Source of the DNA: a bacterium
Lineage (GTDB): Bacteria; Myxococcota_A; Bradymonadia; UBA7976; UBA1532
Reading direction: 5' to 3'
Assembly: GCA_030427205.1 (NCBI GenBank)
Contig: JAUHXC010000029.1
Coordinates: 1 to 64,000, forward strand
Length of the DNA: 64,000 bases
Shown here: one piece after another, positions 1 through 10,998 of the stretch
Layout of the letters: each line of letters opens with the position of its first letter
Position numbering within the stretch: position 1 is the stretch's first letter
Notes under the pieces: generated by a model
Database searches by the model: none
What the model was told of the DNA's origin: nothing
Seen by the model: the letters and a program-made list of their open reading frames with translations, nothing else
Program-made: the position numbers and the translations under genes

Positions 1-134
1 CCTTTCGGCGTTTTGGTTCAAGCACTCCGAATAACCGAGGGGTACGGCCTCCTCTTCCATCTTGTCAGGGGCGCAAAGGCGCGAAACTACGCGGCTCGAT
101 CAGATGTAGATCGGGATATGCACCCGAGTGTATT
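1..134. other. Left-edge stretch with non-host codon use, in frame with the MopE gene
   Basis: Read in the frame of the following gene this stretch has no stop, but only about 18 of 42 third positions are G or C, whereas the gene after about 135 is almost wholly G or C at third positions. It holds no recognisable signal peptide or start codon. It looks like non-coding or foreign sequence joined to the 5' end of a MopE gene, or the end of an upstream intergenic region. Confidence 0.5.
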
Positions 135-3100
135 GGCCGGGTCCTGCCCGTCGACGAGGTCTGCAATGGCATCGACGATGACTGCGATGGCATCGCCGAC
201 GACGTCGACGGCGTCGGCGAGCCGTGCGCCATCGGCGAGGGCGCCTGCCGCGCCGAGGGCGCGCGAGTCTGCGGGGCCGACGGGGCGCTCGCCTGCGACG
301 CCGAGAGCATCGCGCCCGGCGACGAGGTCTGCAATGGCATCGACGATGACTGCGATGGCATCGTCGACGACGTGGCCGGGGTCGGTGAGCCGTGCGCCGT
401 CGGCGAGGGCGCTTGCCTGGGACGCGGGGTCTGGCGCTGCACCGACGCGGGCCGGGTCTGCGACGCCGAGCCGGCGGAGCCGTCGACCGAGCGATGCAAT
501 GCGATCGACGATGACTGTGATGGCATCGTCGACGAGGTCTTCGGCGTCGGCGAAGACTGCGCGGTCGGCCTGGGGCGCTGCCGGGTGCAGGTGCAGTTCG
601 AATGCGGCGCCGCGGGGCTGGTCTGTCCGGCGGTGGCCGGTGATGCCAGCGACGAGGAGTGCCGCACGGGCTTCGACGAGGACTGCGACGGCGCCGTCGA
701 CGAGGACGACTGCATCGATCGCTGCGCGGCCGACGACGCCTGCGGCGCGGGGCGGCTGTGCGAGGGTGGGATCTGCGTATTCGGCGAGTGCCGGGCGGAC
801 GCGGACTGCGCCATCGGCCTCTGCCTCGACGGGGTCTGCGTCGAGGGGGGCTGCCGGGACGACGCGGACTGCGATGCCGGCTGGCTCTGCTCGGCGGCCC
901 GCTGCGTCGACCCCGCGCCGCTGTGTGCGGCGGGGCCAGTCGTCGGCTTCGGCGCGGTGTTCGGCGATCTGCGCGACGGCCTCGACCCGCAGCCGCCGAC
1001 CTGCGGCGCCGGCGCGGGCGGCGTGCTCTATCGCTTCGAGCCCGATGGATATCGCGGGCCGGCGTGCATCACCACCGCCGGCTCGGCGATCGATCCGACA
1101 GTCTCGGTGCGCGCCGAGTGCGGGCGTATCGAGTCGACCCTCGCCTGCGACGCCGATGGCGCCTACGGCGACGACGCCCGGCTCGAGGTCGAGGTGGGCG
1201 ACGGGCCGCTTTTTGTCGAGGTCGACGGCGTCTCCGAGTACGCCCATCGCTTCGTGCTCGACATCGAGCCCGGCCCGTGTGCGTGTCGCGGCGGGCCCGA
1301 GGGCGCCGCGGACTGCCCGGCCGGCGAAGCCTGTCGCGACGGGGCCTGCGTGCGGCCGGTCTGCGGCGACGGGCGGGTCGAAGGCGCCGAAGAATGCGAC
1401 GACGACGGCCTCGAGCCGGACGACGGCTGCGACGGCGCGTGCCGGGTCGAGTGGGGCCACGCCTGCCGCGGCGTATTCGGGGCCTGCGAGGCGATCGACG
1501 GGGCCTATGTCGACCCGCCGGCGGTCGGCTACGACGGGCAGCTGCCCGGCTTCGTCTACCGCGAGGGCGGCTTCAACTCGGCGATCCAGTGCGGGCCGGG
1601 CGAGGTGCTGACCCGGATGTACCTGCGCTTCGACCCGGCCGTGGGCGCGCCCGATCGCGCCGGCGCCCGCTGCGGACAGATCCGGGCCGAGGGCGACCGG
1701 CTCATCGTCGCCGAGCCGCCGCCGCTGTGGCGGGTCGCCGATCTGGCCGAGCCGGCCTCGGCCTGCCCGCCGCATCACGTCGCGGTGGGCTACGTGGTCT
1801 ACGCGCCCTTCGGCGCGGGCCTGGTGTGCAGCCCCGTCGCGCTGGTCGACGGCCGCTTGCAGCTCGGCGAGCCGATCGACGCGGCGCCGATGGGCGACGC
1901 CGCCGAAGAGGTCGCCCGCGCACTCTGCCCGCCGCTGCACGCGGCCATCGCCGTGGACGGCCGGCAGCAGGATCAGGCGTTCACGACCCTCTCGCTGCGC
2001 TGCGGCCGGCTGACCGATCAATGCGTCGGCGCGAGCCTCTGCGAGCCCATCGGCGAGTGCCTCGACGACGGCGACTGCGCGCCGGGCCTCGAATGCCACG
2101 CCTTCGGCTGTCACCCGCCGGAGGTCTGCGACAACGGCGTCGGCGAGGGCGGCGGCGACGCGGTGGATTGCTTCGACGCCGCGGTCTGCGGCGCGCACCC
2201 GGTCTGCACCGCGGGCGCATGCGTCGACGACGCAGACTGCCTCGACGGGCCCTGTCACGACGGGCTATGCGCCGCGCGTGACCGGATGAGGGTCCATCCG
2301 ATCGCCCAGCCGGGGCACAGCGTGCGGTTGACCGATACGGTCCGCGAGACCGATCCGTTCCGGGTCGCGCCCGGCGATCTGTACGACGGCGGCTGCCGCG
2401 GCGTCGGCACCTCGGGGCGATTTCAGACCTGGCGGCTGGTCAATCGCACCGGCGCCGCCCAGCAGCTGGCCCTCTTCGGCGAATGGCCCGAGCGCCGGGC
2501 GTCGCTGCACGTCTACGACGCCGCCTTCGACCCCGCCGAGCGCGAGGCGGGCTGCATCGCCGGCCATATCATCAACGCGTTCGACGACGGCGCGCTGAGC
2601 CGGATCGCGATCGCGCCCGACCAGGAGGTCATCGTGGTGATCACCGCGCCGTTCGTGCGCGGGCAGTTCTCCACCGACTACCGCCTGCGGGTCGAGACCG
2701 CCGCGCCGATCGAGGTGTGCGACGACGGCGTGGACAACGACGACGACGCGGCCGTCGACTGCGACGACCCCCACTGTCGGCTGGCCTTGCCCTGCGCGGT
2801 CTGCGGTGACGGGCTGACCCAGGAGGGCGAGACGTGCGACGACGGCGCGCGGCAGGCGGGGGATGGCTGCGACGCCGACTGCCAGATCGAGCCGGAGATC
2901 TGCGACAGCGAGGCCGACGAGGACTTCGACGGGGTCGTCGGCTGCGCCGATCCCGACTGCTTCCGCCACCCGCTGTGTGATCCGCCCGGCGAGGAGGGCG
3001 ATCTGCGGCTGGTCGGGCCCGGCCCGGATCGGGGGCGGCTCGAGGTCTTCCACGACGGGCGCTGGGGCACCATCTGCCGCGAAGGCTGGCCCGGGCGCGG

Positions 3101-3320
3101 CTTCGCCAGCAACGCCGACGTGGCGTGCCGGCAGCTGGGTTATGCCCGCTCGTCGTCGACGTATTTTCCCAACCCGGGCATCGATCCCATCTGGCTGGGT
3201 TATGTCTTCTGCGAGGGCCACGAGCGGCGGCTGGTCGACTGCCAGCGCTTCGACTGGGGGCGGCTGCGCGGCTGCACCCATCACCGCGACGTCTCGATCT
3301 CGTGCACCGATGACCCATGA
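3..3320 (+). CDS. MopE-repeat secreted protein with C-terminal SRCR domain (5' partial or truncated)
   Basis: The frame is open from the left edge to the TGA at 3318-3320. It carries several MopE-type motifs (C-N-G-I-D-D-D-C-D-G), Cys-rich segments, another pair of C-D-D-G-V-D-N-D-D-D type motifs near residue 910, and a C-terminal domain (from about 2998) that reads like a scavenger receptor cysteine-rich domain: G-R-L-E-V-F-H-D-G-R-W-G-T, then V-A-C-R-Q-L-G-Y, W-L, E-R-R-L-V-D-C and C-T-H-H-R-D-V-S-I-S-C. No ATG, GTG or TTG exists in this frame before GTG 372, yet clear in-frame repeats begin near 150, so 372 is not the true start. Upstream of about 135 the codon use is unlike the rest (see finding). 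It is probably a cell-surface adhesin or matrix protein; ligand unknown. The downstream gene overlaps its stop by 11 bases. Confidence 0.75.
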   Translation, partial: FRRFGSSTPNNRGVRPPLPSCQGRKGAKLRGSIRCRSGYAPECIGRVLPVDEVCNGIDDDCDGIADDVDGVGEPCAIGEGACRAEGARVCGADGALACDAESIAPGDEVCNGIDDDCDGIVDDVAGVGEPCAVGEGACLGRGVWRCTDAGRVCDAEPAEPSTERCNAIDDDCDGIVDEVFGVGEDCAVGLGRCRVQVQFECGAAGLVCPAVAGDASDEECRTGFDEDCDGAVDEDDCIDRCAADDACGAGRLCEGGICVFGECRADADCAIGLCLDGVCVEGGCRDDADCDAGWLCSAARCVDPAPLCAAGPVVGFGAVFGDLRDGLDPQPPTCGAGAGGVLYRFEPDGYRGPACITTAGSAIDPTVSVRAECGRIESTLACDADGAYGDDARLEVEVGDGPLFVEVDGVSEYAHRFVLDIEPGPCACRGGPEGAADCPAGEACRDGACVRPVCGDGRVEGAEECDDDGLEPDDGCDGACRVEWGHACRGVFGACEAIDGAYVDPPAVGYDGQLPGFVYREGGFNSAIQCGPGEVLTRMYLRFDPAVGAPDRAGARCGQIRAEGDRLIVAEPPPLWRVADLAEPASACPPHHVAVGYVVYAPFGAGLVCSPVALVDGRLQLGEPIDAAPMGDAAEEVARALCPPLHAAIAVDGRQQDQAFTTLSLRCGRLTDQCVGASLCEPIGECLDDGDCAPGLECHAFGCHPPEVCDNGVGEGGGDAVDCFDAAVCGAHPVCTAGACVDDADCLDGPCHDGLCAARDRMRVHPIAQPGHSVRLTDTVRETDPFRVAPGDLYDGGCRGVGTSGRFQTWRLVNRTGAAQQLALFGEWPERRASLHVYDAAFDPAEREAGCIAGHIINAFDDGALSRIAIAPDQEVIVVITAPFVRGQFSTDYRLRVETAAPIEVCDDGVDNDDDAAVDCDDPHCRLALPCAVCGDGLTQEGETCDDGARQAGDGCDADCQIEPEICDSEADEDFDGVVGCADPDCFRHPLCDPPGEEGDLRLVGPGPDRGRLEVFHDGRWGTICREGWPGRGFASNADVACRQLGYARSSSTYFPNPGIDPIWLGYVFCEGHERRLVDCQRFDWGRLRGCTHHRDVSISCTDDP

Positions 3321-3816
3321 GCGGACGATGATCGAGGGGCACGACAAAGACATCGAGTGGTTCCGCCCCGACCCCCGGCGGCGGCTGATGCCGGCGTGGG
3401 TCGTCGGGTCGTGCCTGCTCGGGCTGGGTCTGGTCTCGACGACCTACGGCTTCAGCCAGCTCGGCAAGGACGATCACCTGGGGCTGCTCGGCCTCGTGCT
3501 CGGGCTCTCGTGCGTGGCCAGCGGCATGCTCACCTTCACCGTCAGCGCGCTGCGGGTGCTGGCCGACGACACCTGCCTGGGGCTGCGGGTCGACGGCCTG
3601 CTCTTTCGGCGTGGCGGGGAGATCGCGCGGGTGATCCCGTGGGAGGTCGTGGGTCAGGTCTCGGCGGAGGAGGAGGGGCTGTGGGTGGCGATCGACGGGG
3701 ATGAGGGCCTGCTGATCCGCACGCCGTTCGCCGATGTCGAGCACGGTGAGATCGCGCGCCGGATCATGGCCACCCGTCGCCGGGCGCTCATGGGGCTGCC
3801 TCTGCGGCCCGGCTGA
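3310..3816 (+). CDS. Small membrane protein, two predicted helices
   Basis: This is a 168-residue hypothetical membrane protein. The ATG at 3310 overlaps the end of the SRCR protein gene by 11 bases, which suggests translational coupling; ATG 3328 is a possible later start. Two hydrophobic segments (about residues 29-50 and 57-80) form a helical hairpin, followed by a soluble tail with a beta-rich pattern (L-L-F-R-R-G-G-E-I-A, W-V-A-I-D-G-D-E-G) that reads like a PH-like domain of the kind found in small bacterial membrane proteins. No catalytic motif is visible. It meets the convergent kinase gene with only six bases between them. Function unknown; membrane location is the only supported statement. 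Confidence 0.7.
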   Translation: MTHERTMIEGHDKDIEWFRPDPRRRLMPAWVVGSCLLGLGLVSTTYGFSQLGKDDHLGLLGLVLGLSCVASGMLTFTVSALRVLADDTCLGLRVDGLLFRRGGEIARVIPWEVVGQVSAEEEGLWVAIDGDEGLLIRTPFADVEHGEIARRIMATRRRALMGLPLRPG

Positions 3817-3822
3817 TCTCGA

Positions 3823-6057
3823 TCAGGGGCTCTCGCCGGCCACGTTGCGCCGGGCGATGGTGCACTGGGCGCCGTAGTGCCGCTTCTCGCTGCGCTTGCG
3901 CTCGATCTGCTTCGGCGAGAGGTTGGGCAGCTCGGCGACGAAGCGCTCGGCGCCGGCGCAGATCAGCTTCGCCGCGCCGGCGGGGTCGTCCTCCCGGCGG
4001 GCGGTGCCGGCCCGGATCTCGTGGATCGCGCAGATGTTGCCCCGGTGCAGATAGTCGCCGACATGGGCCGGCTTGCAGGCGAACTCCACCATCTCGTCGG
4101 TCCCGTCGCCGAAGAGCTTCTGGGTGATCGTCACCGCCTGGCGGAAGTAGTCGAAGTTGTGCTCGCGGGAGCCATAGGTCATCGCGCCGGCCAGATCGGC
4201 CCGGGCGGCCAGCAGGCTGCGCCGTTGGTCGGCGCCCTCCTGGTGCTGCGCCAGCTGCTGCCAGAGCTGGGCCCGATCGAGGTTCCACGCGGCCTTGTCT
4301 TCGTCGTCGGGCAGGGTCGCGAGCAGGCGATCGGCCAGCGCAGACGCGGCGGCCACGGCGGGCGCGGCCTGCGCTTGCTCACGATCGACGGCCCGGCGGG
4401 CGTCGCCGAGGGCGTCACGCACCGCCTCGGGCGCCGGCGGCGGTTCGGGGGCCCGGGACGCGTCGGCTTCGGCGGTGGCCGTGGGCGCGGCGTCGACCGC
4501 CATCGCGACCGACGCCGCCCGCAGGCCCGCCGATTCGGGGTCGGCGTCGCGCTTGCCGAGCAGCAGCCAGGCCGCGAGACCGACGGCCACGAAGCCGACG
4601 GCCATCAGGCCCGCGCCCAGACGCCCGCGGCCGGGCGCCGCGTGCTCGTCGGTGGTCGCGAAAGCGTTGAGCTCGCCGTGCGTCGCCGACATGCCGTGAT
4701 CGAGCGCGTCGGGGGCGAGCGGCGGGGGCTCGAACGTGGCCGGGCCCGCGCCGAGGGATTGGCGCACGCTGCGCAGCGCGCGGGGCGGCGCCGTGCGGGG
4801 TGGCGCCGTGCGGGGGGCCGTCCGGGTCGGCGGCGGGCGGGACGTGCGCGGGCGCGCCTCGGGGCCCGTATCGGCCGCATCGGATGCCGTCGGCGGTCCC
4901 GGGGGCGGCGGCGCCGCGGGGGGCCGCTCGGAGCGCAGGTCGGCGGCAATGCGCGCGTCGGGCAGGAGCCGCTGCGCCTGCTTGGCCACCGAGCGCAGGT
5001 CGTCCGCCGAAAGCTCGGTGGCGTCGGCCACCGCCTGCGGCGCCGCCGAGCGCTCGACGGCCGCCCGGGTCGGCGCGCCCTCGGCGGCCACACGGAGCGC
5101 GTCGAGCATCTCCTGCGCGTCGGCGAAGCGGTCCTCGACCGCCTTGGCCATCGCCCGGTGGATCACCGCCTCCATCGCCACCGGCACCCGCAGCGCCGGG
5201 TCGAGCGGCGGGATCTCGGCGGTGGTGTGCAGCATGAGCAGTTCGAAGGTCGAGGGCGCGACGAACGGCGGCTCCCCGGCCAGCATCTCGAAGAGCACGA
5301 CCCCCAGCGCGTAGACGTCGGTCTGCGGGCCCACCTGTCGGGCGAGGGCCTGCTCGGGGCTGAGGTAGCGCGGGGTGCCGACGACCAGGCCGGTCCGGGT
5401 GGCCTCGTCGGCCCGGCCGATGCCCTGCACCTCGAGCACCTTGGCCATGCCGAAGTCGAGCACCTTGGCCCGCTCGTCGCCGGTGGCCTCGCCGGCGAGC
5501 ATGACGTTGGCCGGCTTGAGGTCGCGGTGCACCAGCCCGGCGGCGTGGGCCTCGACGAGCGCGCCGAGCACCTGCAGGGTCAGCCGCGCGGCGCGGGCCG
5601 GCGCGAGCGGGGCGTCGTCGAGGATCACGTCGCGCAGCGTCGGCCCGCGGATGAGCTCGAGGGCCATCCACAAGAGCCCGTCGTCGTCTTCGCCGTAGTC
5701 GAACAGCGTGACCGTCGACGCGTGGGTCAGCCGGGCGACGACCCGCGCCTCGCGGAAGAACCGCGCGCGCAGGGTCGCGTCGCGCGGGGTGTTCATCACC
5801 TTGAGGGCGACCTCGCGGCCCACCGGCTGCTGCACGGCGCGATAGACGGTGCCGTAGGCGCCGCGGCCGATCAGCTCGATCACCGGGAACCGGCCGGCGA
5901 CTACCCGACCGATGAGCCGATCCGGCCGATCGCCCAGCTCGGCGTACACCGCCGGCTCGATCAGCGCCGCCCCGTCGTGCTCGCAGACCGCACCCAGCGG
6001 CCCGGGGGCTTTGCGCCCGCAGCGAGGACAGACCAGCGACTCGGCTGTATGCTCCAC
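3823..6057 (-). CDS. Serine/threonine protein kinase with N-terminal zinc-binding motif and one TM helix
   Basis: A 744-residue Hanks-type kinase. From the N-terminus: a small zinc-knuckle-like motif (C10-P-R-C13, C25-E-H27); a complete kinase domain (about 55-330) with the glycine loop G-R-G-A-Y-G-T-V-Y, the lysine of V-A-L-K, H-R-D-L-K-P-A-N, D-F-G-M-A and S-P-E-Q; a Pro/Arg-rich linker; one transmembrane helix (G-L-M-A-V-G-F-V-A-V-G-L-A-A-W-L-L-L); and an extracytoplasmic C-terminal region without a recognised fold. I chose GTG 6057 because AGAGGA lies five to seven bases upstream and the residues before it (to 6219) look non-native. It phosphorylates Ser/Thr of unknown partners; the FHA protein at 17626 is a possible phosphothreonine reader but is not linked. 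All catalytic motifs are present. Confidence 0.92.
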   Translation of the reverse strand: MEHTAESLVCPRCGRKAPGPLGAVCEHDGAALIEPAVYAELGDRPDRLIGRVVAGRFPVIELIGRGAYGTVYRAVQQPVGREVALKVMNTPRDATLRARFFREARVVARLTHASTVTLFDYGEDDDGLLWMALELIRGPTLRDVILDDAPLAPARAARLTLQVLGALVEAHAAGLVHRDLKPANVMLAGEATGDERAKVLDFGMAKVLEVQGIGRADEATRTGLVVGTPRYLSPEQALARQVGPQTDVYALGVVLFEMLAGEPPFVAPSTFELLMLHTTAEIPPLDPALRVPVAMEAVIHRAMAKAVEDRFADAQEMLDALRVAAEGAPTRAAVERSAAPQAVADATELSADDLRSVAKQAQRLLPDARIAADLRSERPPAAPPPPGPPTASDAADTGPEARPRTSRPPPTRTAPRTAPPRTAPPRALRSVRQSLGAGPATFEPPPLAPDALDHGMSATHGELNAFATTDEHAAPGRGRLGAGLMAVGFVAVGLAAWLLLGKRDADPESAGLRAASVAMAVDAAPTATAEADASRAPEPPPAPEAVRDALGDARRAVDREQAQAAPAVAAASALADRLLATLPDDEDKAAWNLDRAQLWQQLAQHQEGADQRRSLLAARADLAGAMTYGSREHNFDYFRQAVTITQKLFGDGTDEMVEFACKPAHVGDYLHRGNICAIHEIRAGTARREDDPAGAAKLICAGAERFVAELPNLSPKQIERKRSEKRHYGAQCTIARRNVAGESP

Positions 6058-6245
6058 CCGGATTCCTCTGCACCAGTCCGCCCCGGACGCTCCCGCGACG
6101 TCTTCGAAGGGTAGCAGCCCGGCCAGAAAATGAAACAACTCCGTGCGCTTCGACCGGATACGGGCACCGATGGACGCGCTGTCGGATTTCGCTTGCAACC
6201 GGAGCCGCTGAGCGCGCATGACGCGGCCGTTCGTGGAGGTGAGCG

Positions 6246-7937
<1,692 letters not shown>

Positions 7938-7944
7938 CGCGCGC

Positions 7945-9192
7945 TCAGCCGGCGAGCAGCCGCTCGACGGCGGCGTAGGCCGACTGCATCGCGCCGTGCA
8001 CGGTGGACGACTCCGTGCCGCCGAAGGCTTCGCCGGCGAAGAAGACCCGCTCGGCGAAGGGGTCTGCCAGCGCGGCCATGAAGGCGTCGTAGCCGCCCGC
8101 GAAGTCGCTGCTGTAGGCGCCGCGGATGTAGGGGTCGGCGCTCCAGTTCTGCGCGACGCTGGCGATGTGGTGCCGCGACGCGCGGCCGCCGAAGAGGCCG
8201 TCGAGGTCGGCGAGCACCGCCGAGACGATCGCGTCGTCGCTGCCCAGCTCGGTGAACGCGGCGGCCTCGTCGGCGACCCAGAAGAGGGCCAGGACGTGCT
8301 CCGAGACGCCCTTGCCGAGGGTCGCGTCGTAGTAGAGCTTGTCGGTCGACGCGTCGTCGAGCGGGTCGCCGTTGAGCAGCACGTCGGGATAGAAGCGGGC
8401 GTCGAAGCGGCTGAAGACCTTGATGCCATGGGGGATCCAGACGCTGTCGATGGCATCCGTCCGGGTCGCATCGAGCGGCGGGGTGAACTCGATCTGCCGC
8501 TCTTGCAGGATCTGGATCGGCACGGTGAGGATCACGCGGTCGGCCTCGTAGGTCGTGCCGTCGTCCGTCGCGACGCGCACGCCGCTCCCGCGGGTGTCGA
8601 TGGCGGTGACCGGCTGGCCGAAGCGGATGTGCGGCTGCACCGTGGGCGCGATGAAGCGTTCGAGGAAGCCATACCAGGTGGTGCGGCGGAACTTGTAGTC
8701 GACCATGAAGTTGCGGGCGACGTTGAACGCCCGGACGCCGCCGTCGGTGCGATAGCTGATGTCTTGCGGGGCGAAGGGCACGACGTCCAGCGTGGCATCC
8801 AGGCCGGGGTCGTCGATGAGTGATGCCAGGACCGACGGGTGGTCGTGGATCCACTCGGCGCCCAGGTCGATGGGGAACCCGGCCAGCGTCCGATCGCGCT
8901 TGACGCGCCCGCCGAAGCGATCGGATGCCTCGAGCACGGTGTATTCGATGCCATGCCGCCCGAGCATGTAGCCGGCGGCCAGCCCGGCGGCGCCGGCGCC
9001 GATGACCAGCACCCGGCCGTCGAAGTTCACGTCGAAGTCGTACTCGCCGGTGCCATAGCCCGGGCCGGTGCCACATCCCAGCAGTGATCCGGCGGCCAGC
9101 AGTGAGCCGGCGGGCAGCGACGCGGCGAGCGATGCGAGCGGCGCGGCGGCGGCCCAGCGGGCGCACTGTCGCAGGAAGTCACGGCGCTGCAT
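7945..9192 (-). CDS. Tat-exported FAD-dependent amine oxidase (flavin monoamine oxidase family)
   Basis: 415 residues. The N-terminus has a twin-arginine type signal (R-R-D-F-L-R) with an Ala-rich core ending in G-S-L-L-G-C, so it may be a Tat-exported lipoprotein. The FAD Rossmann motif V-I-G-A-G-A-A-G-L-A-A-G is followed by E-A-S-D-R-F-G-G-R-V, the second FAD-contact motif of this family, and the C-terminal segment F-F-A-G-E-A-F matches the conserved FAD-binding end of monoamine/polyamine oxidases. It should oxidise an amine to an aldehyde, releasing ammonia and hydrogen peroxide in the periplasm; the substrate cannot be told. GGAGGA sits five bases before the ATG. Its first 14 bases overlap the preceding gene in the same operon. 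It is somewhat short for the family. Confidence 0.88.
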   Translation of the reverse strand: MQRRDFLRQCARWAAAAPLASLAASLPAGSLLAAGSLLGCGTGPGYGTGEYDFDVNFDGRVLVIGAGAAGLAAGYMLGRHGIEYTVLEASDRFGGRVKRDRTLAGFPIDLGAEWIHDHPSVLASLIDDPGLDATLDVVPFAPQDISYRTDGGVRAFNVARNFMVDYKFRRTTWYGFLERFIAPTVQPHIRFGQPVTAIDTRGSGVRVATDDGTTYEADRVILTVPIQILQERQIEFTPPLDATRTDAIDSVWIPHGIKVFSRFDARFYPDVLLNGDPLDDASTDKLYYDATLGKGVSEHVLALFWVADEAAAFTELGSDDAIVSAVLADLDGLFGGRASRHHIASVAQNWSADPYIRGAYSSDFAGGYDAFMAALADPFAERVFFAGEAFGGTESSTVHGAMQSAYAAVERLLAG

Positions 9193-9784
9193 GCTGTCCT
9201 CCGTCGGGCGCGTCGACCGCGCCGAAGCGAAACTGCACGCCCGTATCGGCGGCGAGATACAGCGCGCTGTCCACGTCGGGCGAGAGCAGCAGCCCGGCGC
9301 CGACGTCGAGGTACCACGCCCACCGCCGGTGCAGGTTCAGCCCGAAGGTATAGTGAAGGCTGGGCAGGGCGTGGTTGCGCAAGGCATGGTCATCGCTCGT
9401 CTCGCCGCTGCCCAGATCGACGGTGACCCGGGCGATGTAGGCTTCGGCGACATAGGCCAGACCCGCCGAGATGTGATGGGTGACCCATCCGCCGGGGCCG
9501 TGCAGGCCGTAGCCGGCGAGCGCGCCCGCCTGCACGTGGGTATTGCGCGCCGGCTGGGTATAGAGGGCCAGCTGCGGGCCGACGGTGAGCGTCGAGCGCC
9601 AGCCCGTGCCGCCGGGCGGGTCGAGCGCGATGTCGTAGAGGCCGCCGAGCCGGGCGCCGGGCTGGGTGCCATAGGGCAGGGTGAAGCCCAGGCGCATGGC
9701 CCATGGATGGGCGGCGGGGCCGTCGTCTGCCGCAGCCGGCGCCGCCAGCAGCACGCTCAGCACAGCGATGATGGCAGCGGGCAT
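9179..9784 (-). CDS. Secreted beta-rich (outer-membrane-like) protein of unknown function
   Basis: A 201-residue protein with a cleavable signal peptide (cleavage near A-A-P-A-A-A-D-D) and alternating hydrophobic/polar strands rich in Gly, Tyr and Trp (for example S-T-L-T-V-G-P-Q-L-A-L-Y and G-V-Q-F-R-F-G-A at the end), as in small outer-membrane beta-barrels. The penultimate segment ends in aromatic Phe near the C-terminus. GAGAGGG lies about eight bases upstream of the ATG. It is the first gene of a two-gene unit; its last 14 bases overlap the amine oxidase start, so the two are probably co-translated. A channel for the oxidase substrate is possible but only inferred. I do not recognise the family. 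Confidence 0.75.
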   Translation of the reverse strand: MPAAIIAVLSVLLAAPAAADDGPAAHPWAMRLGFTLPYGTQPGARLGGLYDIALDPPGGTGWRSTLTVGPQLALYTQPARNTHVQAGALAGYGLHGPGGWVTHHISAGLAYVAEAYIARVTVDLGSGETSDDHALRNHALPSLHYTFGLNLHRRWAWYLDVGAGLLLSPDVDSALYLAADTGVQFRFGAVDAPDGGQHAAP

Positions 9785-9833
9785 CGGTGGACCCTCTCGT
9801 ATCGTGCGTCGATACGGTACGCGTCAGGGGCGG

Positions 9834-10997
9834 TCAGCTGCCGAAGCGGCGGGCCGAGATCAGCGGGGGTTGCTTGCCTTCGAGGATGAGATCGGCGAGC
9901 AGCTGCGCCGCCTTGAAGCCCCAGCCGATGCCGTGGGCGGTGTAGCCGCCGATGATGTACAGGCCGGTCTTGCCCGGCAGCGCGCCGACGAGGGGCAGGC
10001 CGTCGGCGCTGAAGCCCATGGTGCCGCTCCAGCGATAGTCGATGCCCACGCTGTCGAGCTGGGGGAAGTGGCGCGCGAGGAAGGCCTCGAGCGCGGCGTG
10101 GATCTCGGGGTGCACGATGTCGGCGGTGCCCACCTCGGTCTCGCGGGCGAGCTGGCGGAAGCCGCCGATGAGCACCCGGCCGTCTTCGAGCTGGCGGAAG
10201 TAGTCGAGCACGAAGTTGGCGTAGCACGGCGCGCTGAGGAAGGGCTCGACCGGCTCGGTGACCAGGATCTGGCCCCGCGTGGGGTAGATCTTGTCGGCGA
10301 ACCACGGGTGCAGGTCGGCGCTGTAGCCGTTGGTGGCCAGCACGACGAGCGACGCGTCGAAGCGGCGCAGGCGGGTCTGCACCGCGAAGCCGTCGCGGGT
10401 CTGGTCGATGCGGCGCACCTCGTGGTGCGGGTAGACGGTGGCCCCGCTGCGCTCGATGATGCCGCGCACCAGCCGCACGGGGTGCACTTCGCCGTCGTCG
10501 TGGTAGATGACCCCGCCGGCAAAACCCACCGCGCCGCAGTGCCTGGCGATGTGCGCCTCGTCGACCACCGTGACCCGGACCCCGTGGCCTTCGAGCTGGG
10601 CGGCGGTCTTGGCGAGCACCTCGGCCTCGTGCGGGCTGCCGGCGAGCGAGTACGAGCCGCGGCGGCGGTAGCCGCACTCGAGCCCGTCGGCGATGAGGTG
10701 CTCTTCGATGAGCCGCAAGTTGTCCTGGCACATCTGCCACAGGGTCAGCGCGTTCGCCTCGCCGTGGCGGTCGCACTCGCGGCTGAAGTGCTCGACCGAC
10801 CCGCAGGTGACGAAGCCCGCGTTGCGCCCCGAGGCCCCGGCGCAGACGTCGCCCTTGTCGATCAGCGCGACCCGCAGCCCCGCGTCGCGCAGCCACCAGG
10901 CCACCGACGCCCCCGAGATGCCGGCGCCGATGATGGCCACGTCGACCTCGACCGCGTCGGTCGCCGGCGCGTCGTCCTGCCAGTACGAGACGGTCAA
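9834..10997 (-). CDS. FAD-dependent oxidoreductase, DAO family (gamma-glutamylputrescine/glycine oxidase-like)
   Basis: 387 residues, cytoplasmic. The N-terminal dinucleotide motif is A-I-I-G-A-G-I-S-G-A-S-V-A, followed by D-K-G-D-V and G-A-S-G-R-N-A-G-F, the A-S-G-R-N-x-G motif typical of amino-acid and gamma-glutamylputrescine oxidases (PuuB-like). The C-terminal G-G-Y-T-A-H-G-I-G-W-G is the second FAD site. It likely oxidises a secondary or primary amine, transferring electrons to oxygen and giving peroxide. The start appears to be TTG 10997, one base after the sulfotransferase stop (TGA-A-TTG), so translation is probably coupled. The exact substrate is not readable. Confidence 0.88.
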   Translation of the reverse strand: MTVSYWQDDAPATDAVEVDVAIIGAGISGASVAWWLRDAGLRVALIDKGDVCAGASGRNAGFVTCGSVEHFSRECDRHGEANALTLWQMCQDNLRLIEEHLIADGLECGYRRRGSYSLAGSPHEAEVLAKTAAQLEGHGVRVTVVDEAHIARHCGAVGFAGGVIYHDDGEVHPVRLVRGIIERSGATVYPHHEVRRIDQTRDGFAVQTRLRRFDASLVVLATNGYSADLHPWFADKIYPTRGQILVTEPVEPFLSAPCYANFVLDYFRQLEDGRVLIGGFRQLARETEVGTADIVHPEIHAALEAFLARHFPQLDSVGIDYRWSGTMGFSADGLPLVGALPGKTGLYIIGGYTAHGIGWGFKAAQLLADLILEGKQPPLISARRFGS

Positions 10998-10998
10998 T

